In this document: positions 36,709-45,434 of the stretch, in pieces
How positions within the stretch are numbered: the first letter of the stretch is position 1
Layout: every line of letters starts with the position of its first letter
From: Gp7-AA10 sp035636095
GTDB lineage: Bacteria; Acidobacteriota; Thermoanaerobaculia; Gp7-AA8
Length of the DNA stretch: 64,000 nt
Assembly: GCA_035636095.1 (NCBI GenBank)
Contig: DASPZU010000028.1
Coordinates: forward strand, 1-64,000
Direction: 5' to 3'
Program-made: the position numbers and the translations under genes
Notes under the pieces: generated by a model
Told to the model about the DNA's origin: nothing
Database searches by the model: none
What the model saw: only the letters and a program-made list of their open reading frames with translations

Positions 36709-37516
36709 AGGCGTGATCCACGATTCCTGCTGCCATCGCAGGAGTCTTGCCGCGGCCAAGTGTCGAATGCTTGCGCACGAAGTTGTAGTAGAAAGCCCAA
36801 ATCGCAAATGCATTCCGGTGGTAGCTGATTCGCTTGGAGAACGCGTTCGTGAGTCTCGTGTACCGGCGCATCCCCATTCGCATGCTGAGGTACGCGCGTT
36901 CCATGTGCGAAGTTGTCACGGTGGCGAGATCGGGAAATCCGGCCACTGCTTTCTTCTTCCATTCGACCACGCGACCTGGGGAGTAACGCTTGTCTGGGGC
37001 GCGATCGGCCGGTGCATCTTCCTCATAGAGCTTTATCTCCGTTGCGTAATCCACTTCGCCAGCGAACGCCGCGACCACGTTCATGCCATATTGCGTATTG
37101 CCGTCGCTCGTGATCTGAACGCGCTGCTCGAATTTGGTCGCGAGTTTGCGGAGAAACGGTGCAGACGTCCGCAGATCGCGCGTCCCGATGGCGTACGCAG
37201 GAATCAACTTGCAATCGGGACAGATCGCCGTCCACGTCCACACACTGCCGTAGCCGTCTTTGCCGTGCAGTTTATCCGGCAGGTTCCTGTCTTTGGCATG
37301 GATGAAGGCCCAGCATTCGTCCAGCTCGATCCGCTCGCATGTAAGGCTAGTAATCCATCGATCCATGAATGCTTCACACGCCGGGCCTACCGTGCGGATC
37401 AGCGAGAGGATCGAACCCTTTGCCGTTCCCGTGATTCTGGACGTAGCGCGAACGCTCATGCCTTCGATAAGGCAATTCAGAACCCGCGTTTTTTGCTCGA
37501 TTGTCAGCGTCCACAT
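36653..37516 (-). CDS. IS1-type DDE transposase
   Basis: 287 aa. An N-terminal helix-turn-helix (LNCLIEGMSVRATSRITG) is followed by a DDE-type core with Asp66 (IELDECWAF), Asp138 (QITSDGNTQY) and Glu in HMERAYLSMRMGMRRYTRL, then TNAFSKR, the arrangement of IS1-like enzymes. The frame is intact and uninterrupted, unlike the frameshifted InsA/InsB pair of classical IS1. No terminal inverted repeats or target duplications were found, and its end lies inside a neighbouring gene, so the element may be decayed or captured. Its promoter (37526-37554) would give a nearly leaderless transcript. Confidence 0.8.
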   Translation of the reverse strand: MWTLTIEQKTRVLNCLIEGMSVRATSRITGTAKGSILSLIRTVGPACEAFMDRWITSLTCERIELDECWAFIHAKDRNLPDKLHGKDGYGSVWTWTAICPDCKLIPAYAIGTRDLRTSAPFLRKLATKFEQRVQITSDGNTQYGMNVVAAFAGEVDYATEIKLYEEDAPADRAPDKRYSPGRVVEWKKKAVAGFPDLATVTTSHMERAYLSMRMGMRRYTRLTNAFSKRISYHRNAFAIWAFYYNFVRKHSTLGRGKTPAMAAGIVDHAFTMRDLLFAVDQAAREAA

Positions 37517-37525
37517 GCTTGTTAC

Positions 37526-37554
37526 AATTTATGCTTGCGCGGGCAGAAAGTCAA
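37526..37554 (-). promoter_or_regulatory. Predicted promoter of the transposase gene
   Basis: Minus strand TTGACT and TAAATT separated by exactly 17 bp. The -10 box ends about 10 bp from the ATG, so the transcript would have almost no leader. The rest of 37555-37665 shows no convincing feature. Confidence 0.55.
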
Positions 37555-37665
37555 GCATTTTGCGCGATTTCTTTGCATGGTGCAACATAGCGCGCATGGT
37601 GGATGAACTCGTCTTTAGGGAAGAGGTAATGCGCAGGCTATCTCGCGTACCTGCAACGCAAGCCG

Positions 37666-37863
37666 CTATCGCTTACCGCGCTCTAGGGCTTCCAGACGCT
37701 TCTGAAGGCCAAACAGATCCTCTCGTACCTGCCGAAAATCAGCCTCAATTGCGTCCGCAAGGTTCGCTAGAGCAGCACCAAGATCGTAGTTGATCGGATC
37801 CTGTTGAGGCGAAGCGTGCCGCTGCATATCTGCGATGCATTGCCGTGCCCTGTCATAACTCAT
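37666..37863 (-). CDS. Small coiled-coil-like protein of unknown function
   Basis: 65 aa from the ATG at 37863 (MSYDRARQCIADMQRHAS). The C-terminal half is a heptad-like helix (DAIEADFRQVREDLFGLQKR, ending LEALERGKR). It starts 11 bp after the stop of the basic protein upstream, so both probably share a transcript. No family is recognised. The ribosome site is weak. Confidence 0.55.
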   Translation of the reverse strand: MSYDRARQCIADMQRHASPQQDPINYDLGAALANLADAIEADFRQVREDLFGLQKRLEALERGKR

Positions 37864-37874
37864 GGAGCGAGATT

Positions 37875-38132
37875 CTACTTCGGGCCGCCCCATCGCTTCT
37901 TTGCGGCTTTACGTGCGATCTCGGAGCGCCTTTTCGCATGCAGCTTTGCGGCACGCGCCTTGCCACCTTTGCTTGCTCCTAGCGCGCCAAGCGCGACGGC
38001 TGCGGGATTCTTGGCCTTCGGTAGCTTCTCGCCAGTCAGCCGCTCGATCACGCTCCGCGCATGTCCGAACGCGGCGTCCATCTCAACTTCCGCGTCGTCA
38101 TTCTCGGACGGCGAGTCTGGTTTCTTGACCAT
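37875..38132 (-). CDS. Small basic Ala/Lys-rich protein
   Basis: 85 aa. The acidic N-terminal third (SPSENDDAEVEMD) is followed by a strongly basic C-terminus (ASKGGKARAAKLHAKRRSEI, ARKAAKKRW). The GGKARAAKL...RR.EIARKAAKxRW pattern is frequent in small accessory-genome proteins, often beside restriction or mobile genes, with no established function. Nucleic-acid binding is a guess from charge. A TATATT box lies just upstream. Confidence 0.65.
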   Translation of the reverse strand: MVKKPDSPSENDDAEVEMDAAFGHARSVIERLTGEKLPKAKNPAAVALGALGASKGGKARAAKLHAKRRSEIARKAAKKRWGGPK

Positions 38133-38176
38133 GCGCTACGAATATAAACCCGAAGCACAGGAATGGAAGCCCTCGG

Positions 38177-39850
38177 ATGTTACGAAGTAACGCGCAGATT
38201 GACCCAGTACCAATTCCCTGCAAGCGTCAAGCCCGGAGATATGATCCGCGGACTCTGCGACGCGTACTCGCAATTGCGCTGTTGCTGGCCTCATGTAGGA
38301 CGGGCTTCAGCCCGTCCCGCGACAACCTCAAACAAATCGTCGACGACTACTGGCGTCACGAGCTCGACGAAAACGTCGCGCTGCAGATCAAGTTCGGCAT
38401 TCCGACGCGCCATCTGCCGGATGTCTCGTACGCGCATGCGCAGTCGGAAGCAGAGTTCGCGCGCTCCATCGTGCAGCGCCTCGATCGCATCGACACTTCC
38501 GGACTGAGCCCGGAGGACCGGCTGACGTTCGAGATCCTTCGCTGGGAGAATCAGCTCGCGGTCGACGGTCTTCCCTACTTCTGGTACCGCTTTCAGGTCA
38601 CGCCTTACTCGTTCCGAAACCTCGGCATTCAGCAGGTCTTCACGATGCAGCGGCTGTCAGATGCCGATCGAAAGCGGTTGCTCAACGAGCTTCCGCGAGT
38701 TGTCGATCAGATGATCGAAGTTCTTCGACAGCAGCGCGAACGCGGCATCGTGCTTCCGCGAGCGGAGGTGCCACTGGCGAAGCAGACCATCGTCCGCGCC
38801 ATTCCGGATGATCCTTCGTTGAAGCGGCTGGCGGAGTCGCTCTCGGAAGCGAATGCGCCCGAATCGATCGGCTTGTCGCAATATCCCGGGGGCGACGCCG
38901 CCTATCGCTACTTCGTGCGCGCGCGCACGACCATCGGCATGACGCCCCAGCAAATTCACGATCTCGGGTTGCGCGAGGTGGAGCGGATCAATCGCGAAAT
39001 GCAGCAAGTGCGCGACACGCTCGGCTTCAAGGGAACCAAGGCAGAGTTTCATCAGTTTCTAAAGGGCGATCCACGCTTTTTCGCGAAGACCCCGGAGGAA
39101 GTCGGAGATCGGCTGACGGGATATCTGCACAAGATCGAGCCGCATGTCCCGCAGTTTTTCTCGCGGGTGCCTAAAGCGAGATACGACGTTCAGAGACTCG
39201 ATCCCGCTCTCGAAGGCGGCATCACGTTCGGGTACTACCAGCCGCCCACTGCAACCGATCCCGTCGGTCATTACTACTACAACGGCTCGCACTTGAACGA
39301 GCGCAATCTCCTGTTTGCGCCGGCGCTGATCGCGCACGAGTTGGTTCCAGGCCATCACTTCCAGATTGCACGGCAGGAAGAGAACGAGGACCTGCCGCGC
39401 TTTCGCCGCGAGAATTTCGATACCGCCTACATCGAAGGCTGGGGCGAATACGCGGCAGCCCTCGGCAACGACATGGGCATCTACGACGATCCCTACGATC
39501 GCTACGGACGTCTGATGATGGACATGATGCTCTCCGTCCGACTGGTCGTCGATACCGGCATGAATGCATTCGGCTGGTCGCGCGAGCGCGCCGCCGCCTT
39601 CATGCGCGAGAACACGCTGTTGTCCGAAACCGAAATCGCGACCGAGACGCTGCGCTACGCCGTCGACATGCCGGCGCAAGCGCTGGCTTACAAAATCGGC
39701 AGCCTGAAAATGATGGAGCTGCGACGAAAGGCCGAGCAGCAGCTCGGACCACGATTCGACATCCGACAGTTCCACGAGTGGATCATCGGGAGTGGATCGA
39801 AGCCGCTGCCAATTCTCGAAGAGCACATCCGCGCGGAGATGCGGCGCTGA
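38177..39850 (+). CDS. DUF885 family lipoprotein hydrolase, paralog B
   Basis: 557 aa from the ATG at 38177; no other start precedes the lipoprotein signal LAIALLLASC. The DUF885 HEx4H motif is at H387 (HELVPGHHFQIARQ), followed by YIEGWGEYAAALG and the C-terminal QALAYKIGSLKMMEL. It is homologous to the 20463-22169 product, but that one lacks a lipobox. The residues directly after the lipid-accepting Cys (RTGFSPSR) are encoded by a palindromic repeat. Enzymatic activity is unproven. Confidence 0.88.
   Translation: MLRSNAQIDPVPIPCKRQARRYDPRTLRRVLAIALLLASCRTGFSPSRDNLKQIVDDYWRHELDENVALQIKFGIPTRHLPDVSYAHAQSEAEFARSIVQRLDRIDTSGLSPEDRLTFEILRWENQLAVDGLPYFWYRFQVTPYSFRNLGIQQVFTMQRLSDADRKRLLNELPRVVDQMIEVLRQQRERGIVLPRAEVPLAKQTIVRAIPDDPSLKRLAESLSEANAPESIGLSQYPGGDAAYRYFVRARTTIGMTPQQIHDLGLREVERINREMQQVRDTLGFKGTKAEFHQFLKGDPRFFAKTPEEVGDRLTGYLHKIEPHVPQFFSRVPKARYDVQRLDPALEGGITFGYYQPPTATDPVGHYYYNGSHLNERNLLFAPALIAHELVPGHHFQIARQEENEDLPRFRRENFDTAYIEGWGEYAAALGNDMGIYDDPYDRYGRLMMDMMLSVRLVVDTGMNAFGWSRERAAAFMRENTLLSETEIATETLRYAVDMPAQALAYKIGSLKMMELRRKAEQQLGPRFDIRQFHEWIIGSGSKPLPILEEHIRAEMRR
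38298..38317. repeat. GGACGGGCT palindrome copy 2, inside a lipoprotein signal region
   Basis: Perfect 9-bp arms GGACGGGCT / AGCCCGTCC with a TC centre. It encodes the residues immediately following the lipobox Cys of the DUF885 lipoprotein. Confidence 0.88.
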
Positions 39851-39880
39851 GGCCGGGCCGAGGCCCGGCCTTCAAGAAAA

Positions 39881-40870
39881 TCAGTGATTCGCGTGCGTGC
39901 TCGTGGCCGTGTTGACGTTCGAAACCACGATATGACCGCTTGTGTTCGTCGAGATCATGATCGGCGCGACCGCAACGTCGCGCGATGCCATGATCGCCGC
40001 CCGCGATGCCGTGGCTTTCGAGACGGCTGCCCTGGTCGTGGCTAATCTCGACGGAAGAGCCGACCGGGTTGTCCCGGTCACAACTGCTCTCGAAATCGCC
40101 GGTCTGAAGACGGAGCTGCCGGAGATCGTCGGCGACGTCGCAGTCGTTGACGTCAGAATTGTGCCGCTGGCCGGTGTGGCACCAACGCCAATCGCGCCCG
40201 TCACACTCATCGGCGAGGTGGTCGTCGTCGAGCCGCTGGCAGTTTGTGAAGTCGAAGTCACGACTCCATTCGACACCTGCGGCGCGAAAAGGGCGTTGCC
40301 GGAAATCGAAGGTGTAGTGGCGTTACTCGTCGGAACGATCGCGCCGGCAGCGGGCGTCGCGCCCACTCCAATCGCGCCGGTTACGACAAGAGGCGAGCCT
40401 GCGGCAGTGGTCACGCCTGACCCGCTAATGACTGCGGTTGAAGCGACGCCACCTCCCACCCCGCCGGTGATTCCCGCAACGCCCGGAGAGTAGATCGACG
40501 GATTGATCGTCTGCTGCTGGCCCGCGGGCGTCATGACCTGGCCGGTCACGTAATCCGGGACGCTGAGTTGAACGCCGCCCGGATTGGCCGGACCCAGCAC
40601 GCGTCCGCGGAAGCCCTGATCAGCCGCGGCGATCGCGAGAGCGTCGGTGTTAGGCCGAGCAATGCCGGTGTAGGAACTGGCCATCGGCGGAATACCCGCA
40701 GTGCCGTACGACGAGCCTGGCGTGACGCTCTGATTCGTGGCGCCGTAGCCCGGAGTCGTCTTGGTTGGTTCGCCGCTTCCCCGATAGTGATTGGTGGTGC
40801 ATCCAAACGCCGCGAACGTCAATGCCAGAGTCGTCGCAGCGACAAATTGTTTCGTTGTAATCTTGCGCAT
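39881..40870 (-). CDS. Repetitive Gly/Thr/Ser-rich lipoprotein
   Basis: 329 aa from the ATG at 40870, which has AAGGAGG six bases upstream; a longer frame would overlap the oxidoreductase gene. The lipoprotein signal ends at AAFGC. The body is low-complexity Thr/Ser/Gly/Ala sequence with a duplicated unit of about 60 residues, each beginning VTGAIGVGATPA and containing TxSISG/TISG. No enzymatic motif is seen. It may be a surface or envelope structural protein. Confidence 0.75.
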   Translation of the reverse strand: MRKITTKQFVAATTLALTFAAFGCTTNHYRGSGEPTKTTPGYGATNQSVTPGSSYGTAGIPPMASSYTGIARPNTDALAIAAADQGFRGRVLGPANPGGVQLSVPDYVTGQVMTPAGQQQTINPSIYSPGVAGITGGVGGGVASTAVISGSGVTTAAGSPLVVTGAIGVGATPAAGAIVPTSNATTPSISGNALFAPQVSNGVVTSTSQTASGSTTTTSPMSVTGAIGVGATPASGTILTSTTATSPTISGSSVFRPAISRAVVTGTTRSALPSRLATTRAAVSKATASRAAIMASRDVAVAPIMISTNTSGHIVVSNVNTATSTHANH

Positions 40871-40970
40871 AAGGCCTCCTTCGGTCGATCGCAAGCCTGC
40901 GATTATTTTGAGCAATACGTATGCCCGATTAGGCTCCTCTAAGATATTGCCTGTAAATGGCTTACACTTT

Positions 40971-42377
40971 CTAGAAGAGCTTGCTTCTGAGCGCAGCCTG
41001 AGCAGCAAACCAACCGCAGAGGCCGTGAACACCCCCGCCGGGCGGCGTTGAGCTCGACCCGAGGAACAGGCGGGGATTGGGAGTCGCATAGGGATTGACC
41101 TTCGGGAAAGGTCGCGCCACGGTCTGAAGCAGCGTATACGCGCCGCCGCCGACGTCGCCGCCGACCAGGTTGGCGTTGTAGCTCTCCAATTGCGCGGCGT
41201 TGAAAGTATGACGCGCGAGAATGCGATCGCGGAAGCCGGGCGCGAAACGCTCGATCTGCTTTTCGATGCGCTCGGTCATGTCGTCGCTCGATCCGTTCGG
41301 GACATGGCAGTATGCCCAGCCGGTGTGCTTCCCGGCAGGCGCACGGGTTGGATCGAACAGCGACTGCTGCGCTAACAAAACGAAAGGCCGCTCGCTGTTG
41401 CGTCCCCGCCAGATTTCTGCTTCGTGTCGCGCGATTTCTTCCAATGTTCCACCAAGATGAACTGTCGCCGCGCCGGCGCATTCTGCGGCCCGCCATGGAA
41501 TCGGTCCATCGAGGGCGAAGTCGACTTTGAACACGCCGGGCCCATATTGAAATCGCCGGAGCCGGCGACCATATCGCTCCGGGAGTGCGTCGCCGGCGAT
41601 GGCAGCCAACTGCTTCGGCGTGACGTCGAAGATCACCACCCGCGACTCGGGGAGGTCGCGCATCGACCGCACCGGGGTCGACACGCGAATTTCTCCTCCC
41701 AGCGATCGCAGCCGTGTGACAAGCGATTCGACGATTCGCTGGGAACCGCCTTTCGGAAATGGCCATCCCGTCGCGTGACCGCTCAACGCGAAGGTGACAG
41801 CGAATGCACCGGTGCCTGCCGTTTCGAGCGGACGAACCGCATGCGCCGCGCATCCGGCCAGCAGCGCGCGCGCCGGATCCTCTCCAAACCGCCTCGCGAC
41901 GCCGAAGGCGGAGCGAAGCGCCTCGATTCCAAATCGCGCCAGCAGAATCGGATGACGCGTGAAGATCCGCATCGGTCGCAGAATCTCCGAAAACAGCGTG
42001 TCGCCGACGAAAGGAGCGAACAGGTCGTGCCAGGCACGCGCATCGCGCCCGAGTCCTGCGCTCGTCGCGTCGAGCGACCGCTCGAGAATCGCCGCACGGC
42101 CGTCGTCAAGCGGGTGGGCGATCGCATATCGCGGCTCGACCCATTCGACATCGAGCTTCAACGACCTGAAAAATGGCGAAATGACCGCCATGGGATGGAT
42201 TGCGGAGCAGACGTCATGACGAAAACCGGGAAGCGTCAGCTCAGCTGTTCGCGCTCCGCCGCCGATCGTGTCATGGGCTTCCAGGACGACCACCGAGCGA
42301 CCGGCCTGCGCCAGGACGATCGCTGCCGAGAGCCCGTTCGGTCCTGCACCGACCACGACCGCATCGAGCCCGGCCAT
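40971..42377 (-). CDS. FAD-dependent oxidoreductase, PYROXD2/phytoene-desaturase-like
   Basis: 468 aa. The N-terminal dinucleotide-binding motif is VVVGAGPNGLSAAIVLAQAG followed by VVVLEAHDTIGGGARTAE. Later segments SGHATGWPFPKGGSQRIVES and the C-terminal LFLGSSSTPPGGGVHGLCG, YNANLVGGDVGGG are typical of the PYROXD2-type branch of amine-oxidase/phytoene-desaturase flavoproteins. No carotenoid synthesis gene is nearby, so the substrate is unassigned. The gene runs away from the adjacent tRNA-Val. Confidence 0.9.
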   Translation of the reverse strand: MAGLDAVVVGAGPNGLSAAIVLAQAGRSVVVLEAHDTIGGGARTAELTLPGFRHDVCSAIHPMAVISPFFRSLKLDVEWVEPRYAIAHPLDDGRAAILERSLDATSAGLGRDARAWHDLFAPFVGDTLFSEILRPMRIFTRHPILLARFGIEALRSAFGVARRFGEDPARALLAGCAAHAVRPLETAGTGAFAVTFALSGHATGWPFPKGGSQRIVESLVTRLRSLGGEIRVSTPVRSMRDLPESRVVIFDVTPKQLAAIAGDALPERYGRRLRRFQYGPGVFKVDFALDGPIPWRAAECAGAATVHLGGTLEEIARHEAEIWRGRNSERPFVLLAQQSLFDPTRAPAGKHTGWAYCHVPNGSSDDMTERIEKQIERFAPGFRDRILARHTFNAAQLESYNANLVGGDVGGGAYTLLQTVARPFPKVNPYATPNPRLFLGSSSTPPGGGVHGLCGWFAAQAALRSKLF

Positions 42378-42429
42378 TCCGGCGCGATCGTTTCACATCG
42401 TTGATGCGATGTGCCACACTTCGCAACGT

Positions 42430-42504
42430 GCGGGGTTAGCTCAGCGGTAGAGCATCTGCCTTACAAGCAGGGGGTCACTGGTTCGAATCCGGTACCCCGC
42501 ACCA
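42430..42504 (+). tRNA. tRNA-Val (anticodon TAC)
   Basis: A full cloverleaf: acceptor GCGGGGT / ACCCCGC, D-arm AGCTCAGCGGTAGAGC, anticodon loop CTTACAA giving TAC, T-arm with GGTTCGAATCC, discriminator A and encoded CCA. The next gene begins 10 bp after the CCA. Confidence 0.95.
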
Positions 42505-42514
42505 CTTCGCAGGC

Positions 42515-42892
42515 TTGATCTTCACTCAACTTTCCGACACCTTCGCGATTGTTCGTCTGCCGCCTTCGGACGACGTGCCCAAATGGGCCGGCGGCGGGGT
42601 CGTTTCCATCACCCGAACGTCCGACGAGTTGTCGATCGTCTGTCGCGAAGCGGCGGTGCCCGCAGGAAGCCACGCCGATCGGGGATGGCAATGTCTGAAG
42701 CTCGAAGGTCCGATTCCGCTGACGACGGTCGGCATCGCGGCGGAGTTCACCTCGCTCCTCGCGAAGGCGGGCGTGAGCGTTTTTCTGATCTCGACGTTCG
42801 ATACCGATTATCTTCTCGTCAAAGGCGACGCTCTCGAGAAGGCCGCTGATGCTTTGCGGAGCGGCGGGCATTCCGTTCGACGACCTCGCTAG
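42515..42892 (+). CDS. ACT-domain protein (ACT_7/CASTOR-like)
   Basis: 125 aa with a TTG start only 10 bp after tRNA-Val and no visible Shine-Dalgarno. DTFAIVRLPPSDDVP, SITRTSDELSIVC, LEGPIPLTTVGIAAEFTSLL and AGVSVFLISTFDTDYLLVK match the small two-ACT proteins often annotated ACT domain-containing, which bind amino acids. The specific ligand is unknown. Read-through from the tRNA promoter is likely given the spacing. Confidence 0.85.
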   Translation: MIFTQLSDTFAIVRLPPSDDVPKWAGGGVVSITRTSDELSIVCREAAVPAGSHADRGWQCLKLEGPIPLTTVGIAAEFTSLLAKAGVSVFLISTFDTDYLLVKGDALEKAADALRSGGHSVRRPR

Positions 42893-42909
42893 CCGCTAGA
42901 ATCGAACAA

Positions 42910-44391
42910 ATGCAGGAAGCGACGCGGTTGCAACGGCGCGCAACGTTCTGCGTCATCGCGATCATTTATGTGGCTCTTCCGAACGTCTATCCGCGCTTCC
43001 TCTCCCCGAATGAATACTCACGTCTCTTTGTGACGCGAGCGATTCTCGATCGCCACTCATTGGAAATCGGACCGTATTTCAGGAACGCTTCACGCGGCGG
43101 CATCAGCGATGTCGCTCTCTTTGGCGGGCATCTCTACAGCGACAAGGCCATCGGCATGTCGCTGGCTGCCATTCCCGCCCTGGCGGTGCTGCGTTTGGTC
43201 GCGCCGAACGCATCGGTCCTGACGATGCTGCGCGCGGCGCGGCTCTTCGCCGTAACGATTCCTCTGCTCATCGCGCTCTGGATCGTTCTCGGACGCATCA
43301 GAAGCAGCGACGGCGTTCTGGTCGTGATCGGTCTGTGTCTCGGGTCGGTCGTTTTCCCGCAGGCGCTTTCCTTCACCGGACACGTGCCGATGATGATCGC
43401 GATCTGCACCGCCGCTGCCCTCCTCAGGAGTGTCGATTTCAGCGACGCGCACGCCGCGCTGGCGGGGCTGCTCGCCGGCGCGGCGATTCTGATCGACTTT
43501 ACGAGCGCCATCGCAGCGGTAGGACTGCTGGTTGTCGTGATGAAGGCGCGTTCGATACGAAAAATCTTTCTTTTCGGAGCCTGCTGTGCCGCCATCGCAT
43601 CAGTGCAGCTCGTCGTCAACGCGCGTTGTTTCAATGGTCCGCTGGATTTCGCGTATCACCACGAATTCAATCCCGTTGATCAAGCCAACCGCGCCGGTAG
43701 CCTTTTCGGAATCGGCATGCCGCACCTCGACGCAGTGTGGGGTCTGACATTCGGGACGCAAGGCCTGTTCGTCCATTCTCCATTCCTGATCCTGGTCATT
43801 CCCGCGCTGTGGATCGCAAGGGAGCGCCGATACGACGCAATTCGGATTTGGGCGGTCGCGATGTGTGCGGCTTACTTCTATGTAAACTCCTCACTCCCGG
43901 ACTGGGAAGGCGGCTGGAGCCTTGGCCCGCGCTATTTGACGCTGCTATACCCTCTGCTGGCGTACCTGCTGGTCGACTGGCTCGAGACCGCTGCGGCGAG
44001 AAGGTATGTGCAAGCGCTCCTGGTCGCCAGCGTCTCATGGAGCGTCTTGCTGCATCTGGCGTCGATGCTGACCTGGTCGGCGCCGCCGCACTGGAAGTTT
44101 CTCTCGTTTCCCGACCTGGAGCTCTCTGCGTTTCTGATCTTCCATGGCGCATTCGCGCCGAACCTTCTCGTGTGGAGCGGCCTGCCGAAGACGTTCGCAA
44201 TTGCATTCATTGTTCTGCTGACGCTGGGCGCGATCGTTCTGAACGGCCGGAAGCAGAGTCTCGGGTATGTTTTAGCCGCCATGCTGCTGTTCGCAATCGC
44301 CCTTTCGCGGGCAACGCCAAGCGATGGAAGTTTCACGGCCGAAGCCTTCAAACCGCTGCTCACCTACATGGGCCAGACGCCCGACCATTAG
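42910..44391 (+). CDS. Polytopic membrane protein, GT-C-glycosyltransferase-like
   Basis: 493 aa with about ten hydrophobic helices spread over the length. The first loop carries FLSPNEYSRLFVTRAILDR and HLYSDKAIGMSLAAIP, a pattern seen in bacterial relatives of dolichyl-phosphate-mannose-type glycosyltransferases, where acidic residues in the first periplasmic loop are catalytic. LPDWEGGWSLGPRYLTLLYP is another conserved loop of this group. Assignment is by pattern only; donor and acceptor are unknown. The following methyltransferase gene starts 3 bp after its stop. Confidence 0.7.
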   Translation: MQEATRLQRRATFCVIAIIYVALPNVYPRFLSPNEYSRLFVTRAILDRHSLEIGPYFRNASRGGISDVALFGGHLYSDKAIGMSLAAIPALAVLRLVAPNASVLTMLRAARLFAVTIPLLIALWIVLGRIRSSDGVLVVIGLCLGSVVFPQALSFTGHVPMMIAICTAAALLRSVDFSDAHAALAGLLAGAAILIDFTSAIAAVGLLVVVMKARSIRKIFLFGACCAAIASVQLVVNARCFNGPLDFAYHHEFNPVDQANRAGSLFGIGMPHLDAVWGLTFGTQGLFVHSPFLILVIPALWIARERRYDAIRIWAVAMCAAYFYVNSSLPDWEGGWSLGPRYLTLLYPLLAYLLVDWLETAAARRYVQALLVASVSWSVLLHLASMLTWSAPPHWKFLSFPDLELSAFLIFHGAFAPNLLVWSGLPKTFAIAFIVLLTLGAIVLNGRKQSLGYVLAAMLLFAIALSRATPSDGSFTAEAFKPLLTYMGQTPDH

Positions 44392-44394
44392 AAT

Positions 44395-45384
44395 GTGCCG
44401 ATGCTCGAGAGGGCCGCTCCGCGCGAACGATTCACATTTCGACAGATCGCCATGCGGCGATCCTTCGCCGACGATGTCCGCGCCGGACTCCAGAAATCGC
44501 CGAAGGAATTGCAGCCGTGGTACTTCTACGATGCGATTGGATCGGCACTGTTCGCCGCCATCTGCGAGCTGCCCGAATACACCATCACGCGGGCTGAAAC
44601 GGAAATTCTTCGGCGGAACGGCGCCGCGATTGCGCGGGCATTGCGATCACCCCAGCGCGTCGTCGAGCTCGGCAGCGGCGACGGCCGCAAGACGGCCATG
44701 CTTCTGGATGCCGTCATCGCCCGGCAGACTCGCCTCACCTTCGTGCCCATCGATGTCGATGGAGGAATGCTCACATCGACTGGGCGCGATCTGCTGTCGC
44801 GATTCCCGACGCTGCGCGTGGACGCCATCTGCGGCGATTATCGCGACCTGCCCTCGATCATCACGCCCGGCCCTCCGACCGTCGTTCTGTTCATTGGATC
44901 GAGCATCGGCAATCTCGATCCCGATGCCGCGGTGGCGATGCTTCGCGACATCCGGCGCGTCCTCAACCGCGGCGATTCTGTTTTTCTGGGCGCTGACTTG
45001 CAGAAACCACGCGAAATCGTCGAAGCGGCCTACAACGATTCCCTCGGCATCACCGCCGCCTTTAACCTCAATCTGCTCTCGCGAATCAATCGCGAGCTGG
45101 GCGGACAATTCGATCTTTCGAAGTTTGCGCATCGCGCCTTTCTGAACGAGAAGCACAGCCGCATTGAAATGCATCTGGTCAGTCGCGAACGCCAGAATGT
45201 CGCGATCGACCGCTTGCGCATGCAGGTCCCCCTCGATCAATCCGAAACGATCCACACCGAGAATTCGTACAAGTACGCCGAGTCGGATCTCGAAATGCTC
45301 GCTACCGAGTCGGGATTCGCGATTGAGGAGAGCTGGTCCGATGCCGTGAACAGATTCGCCGACGTCCTGATGGTGGCCCGATGA
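44395..45384 (+). CDS. EgtD-like SAM-dependent histidine N-alpha-methyltransferase
   Basis: 329 aa from the GTG at 44395; an ATG two codons later is equally possible. Family hallmarks: WYFYDAIGSALFAAICELPE, YTITRAETEIL, SAM site VELGSGDGRKT, LFIGSSIGNLDP, LGADLQKP, INRELGGQFD, and TENSYKY, where the Glu/Ser pair contacts histidine in mycobacterial EgtD. EgtD turns histidine into hercynine for ergothioneine. No EgtB is present in the window, so the full pathway is not shown, and related Methyltransf_33 members may act on other substrates. tRNA-His, hisS and hutH follow directly. Confidence 0.82.
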   Translation: MPMLERAAPRERFTFRQIAMRRSFADDVRAGLQKSPKELQPWYFYDAIGSALFAAICELPEYTITRAETEILRRNGAAIARALRSPQRVVELGSGDGRKTAMLLDAVIARQTRLTFVPIDVDGGMLTSTGRDLLSRFPTLRVDAICGDYRDLPSIITPGPPTVVLFIGSSIGNLDPDAAVAMLRDIRRVLNRGDSVFLGADLQKPREIVEAAYNDSLGITAAFNLNLLSRINRELGGQFDLSKFAHRAFLNEKHSRIEMHLVSRERQNVAIDRLRMQVPLDQSETIHTENSYKYAESDLEMLATESGFAIEESWSDAVNRFADVLMVAR

Positions 45385-45434
45385 GAATGCCCGGCGCCTC
45401 TTTTCGGTTCCATTGGTATCATTTCTTCCCTTGT

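Noticed and set aside
37597..37793. Small plus-strand frame in the accessory patch (MVDELVFREEVMRR start)
   Set aside because: Its second half is antisense to the 65-aa ORF and turns low-quality (Gln/Pro/Arg); the first half looks protein-like, so it is the least certain rejection here.
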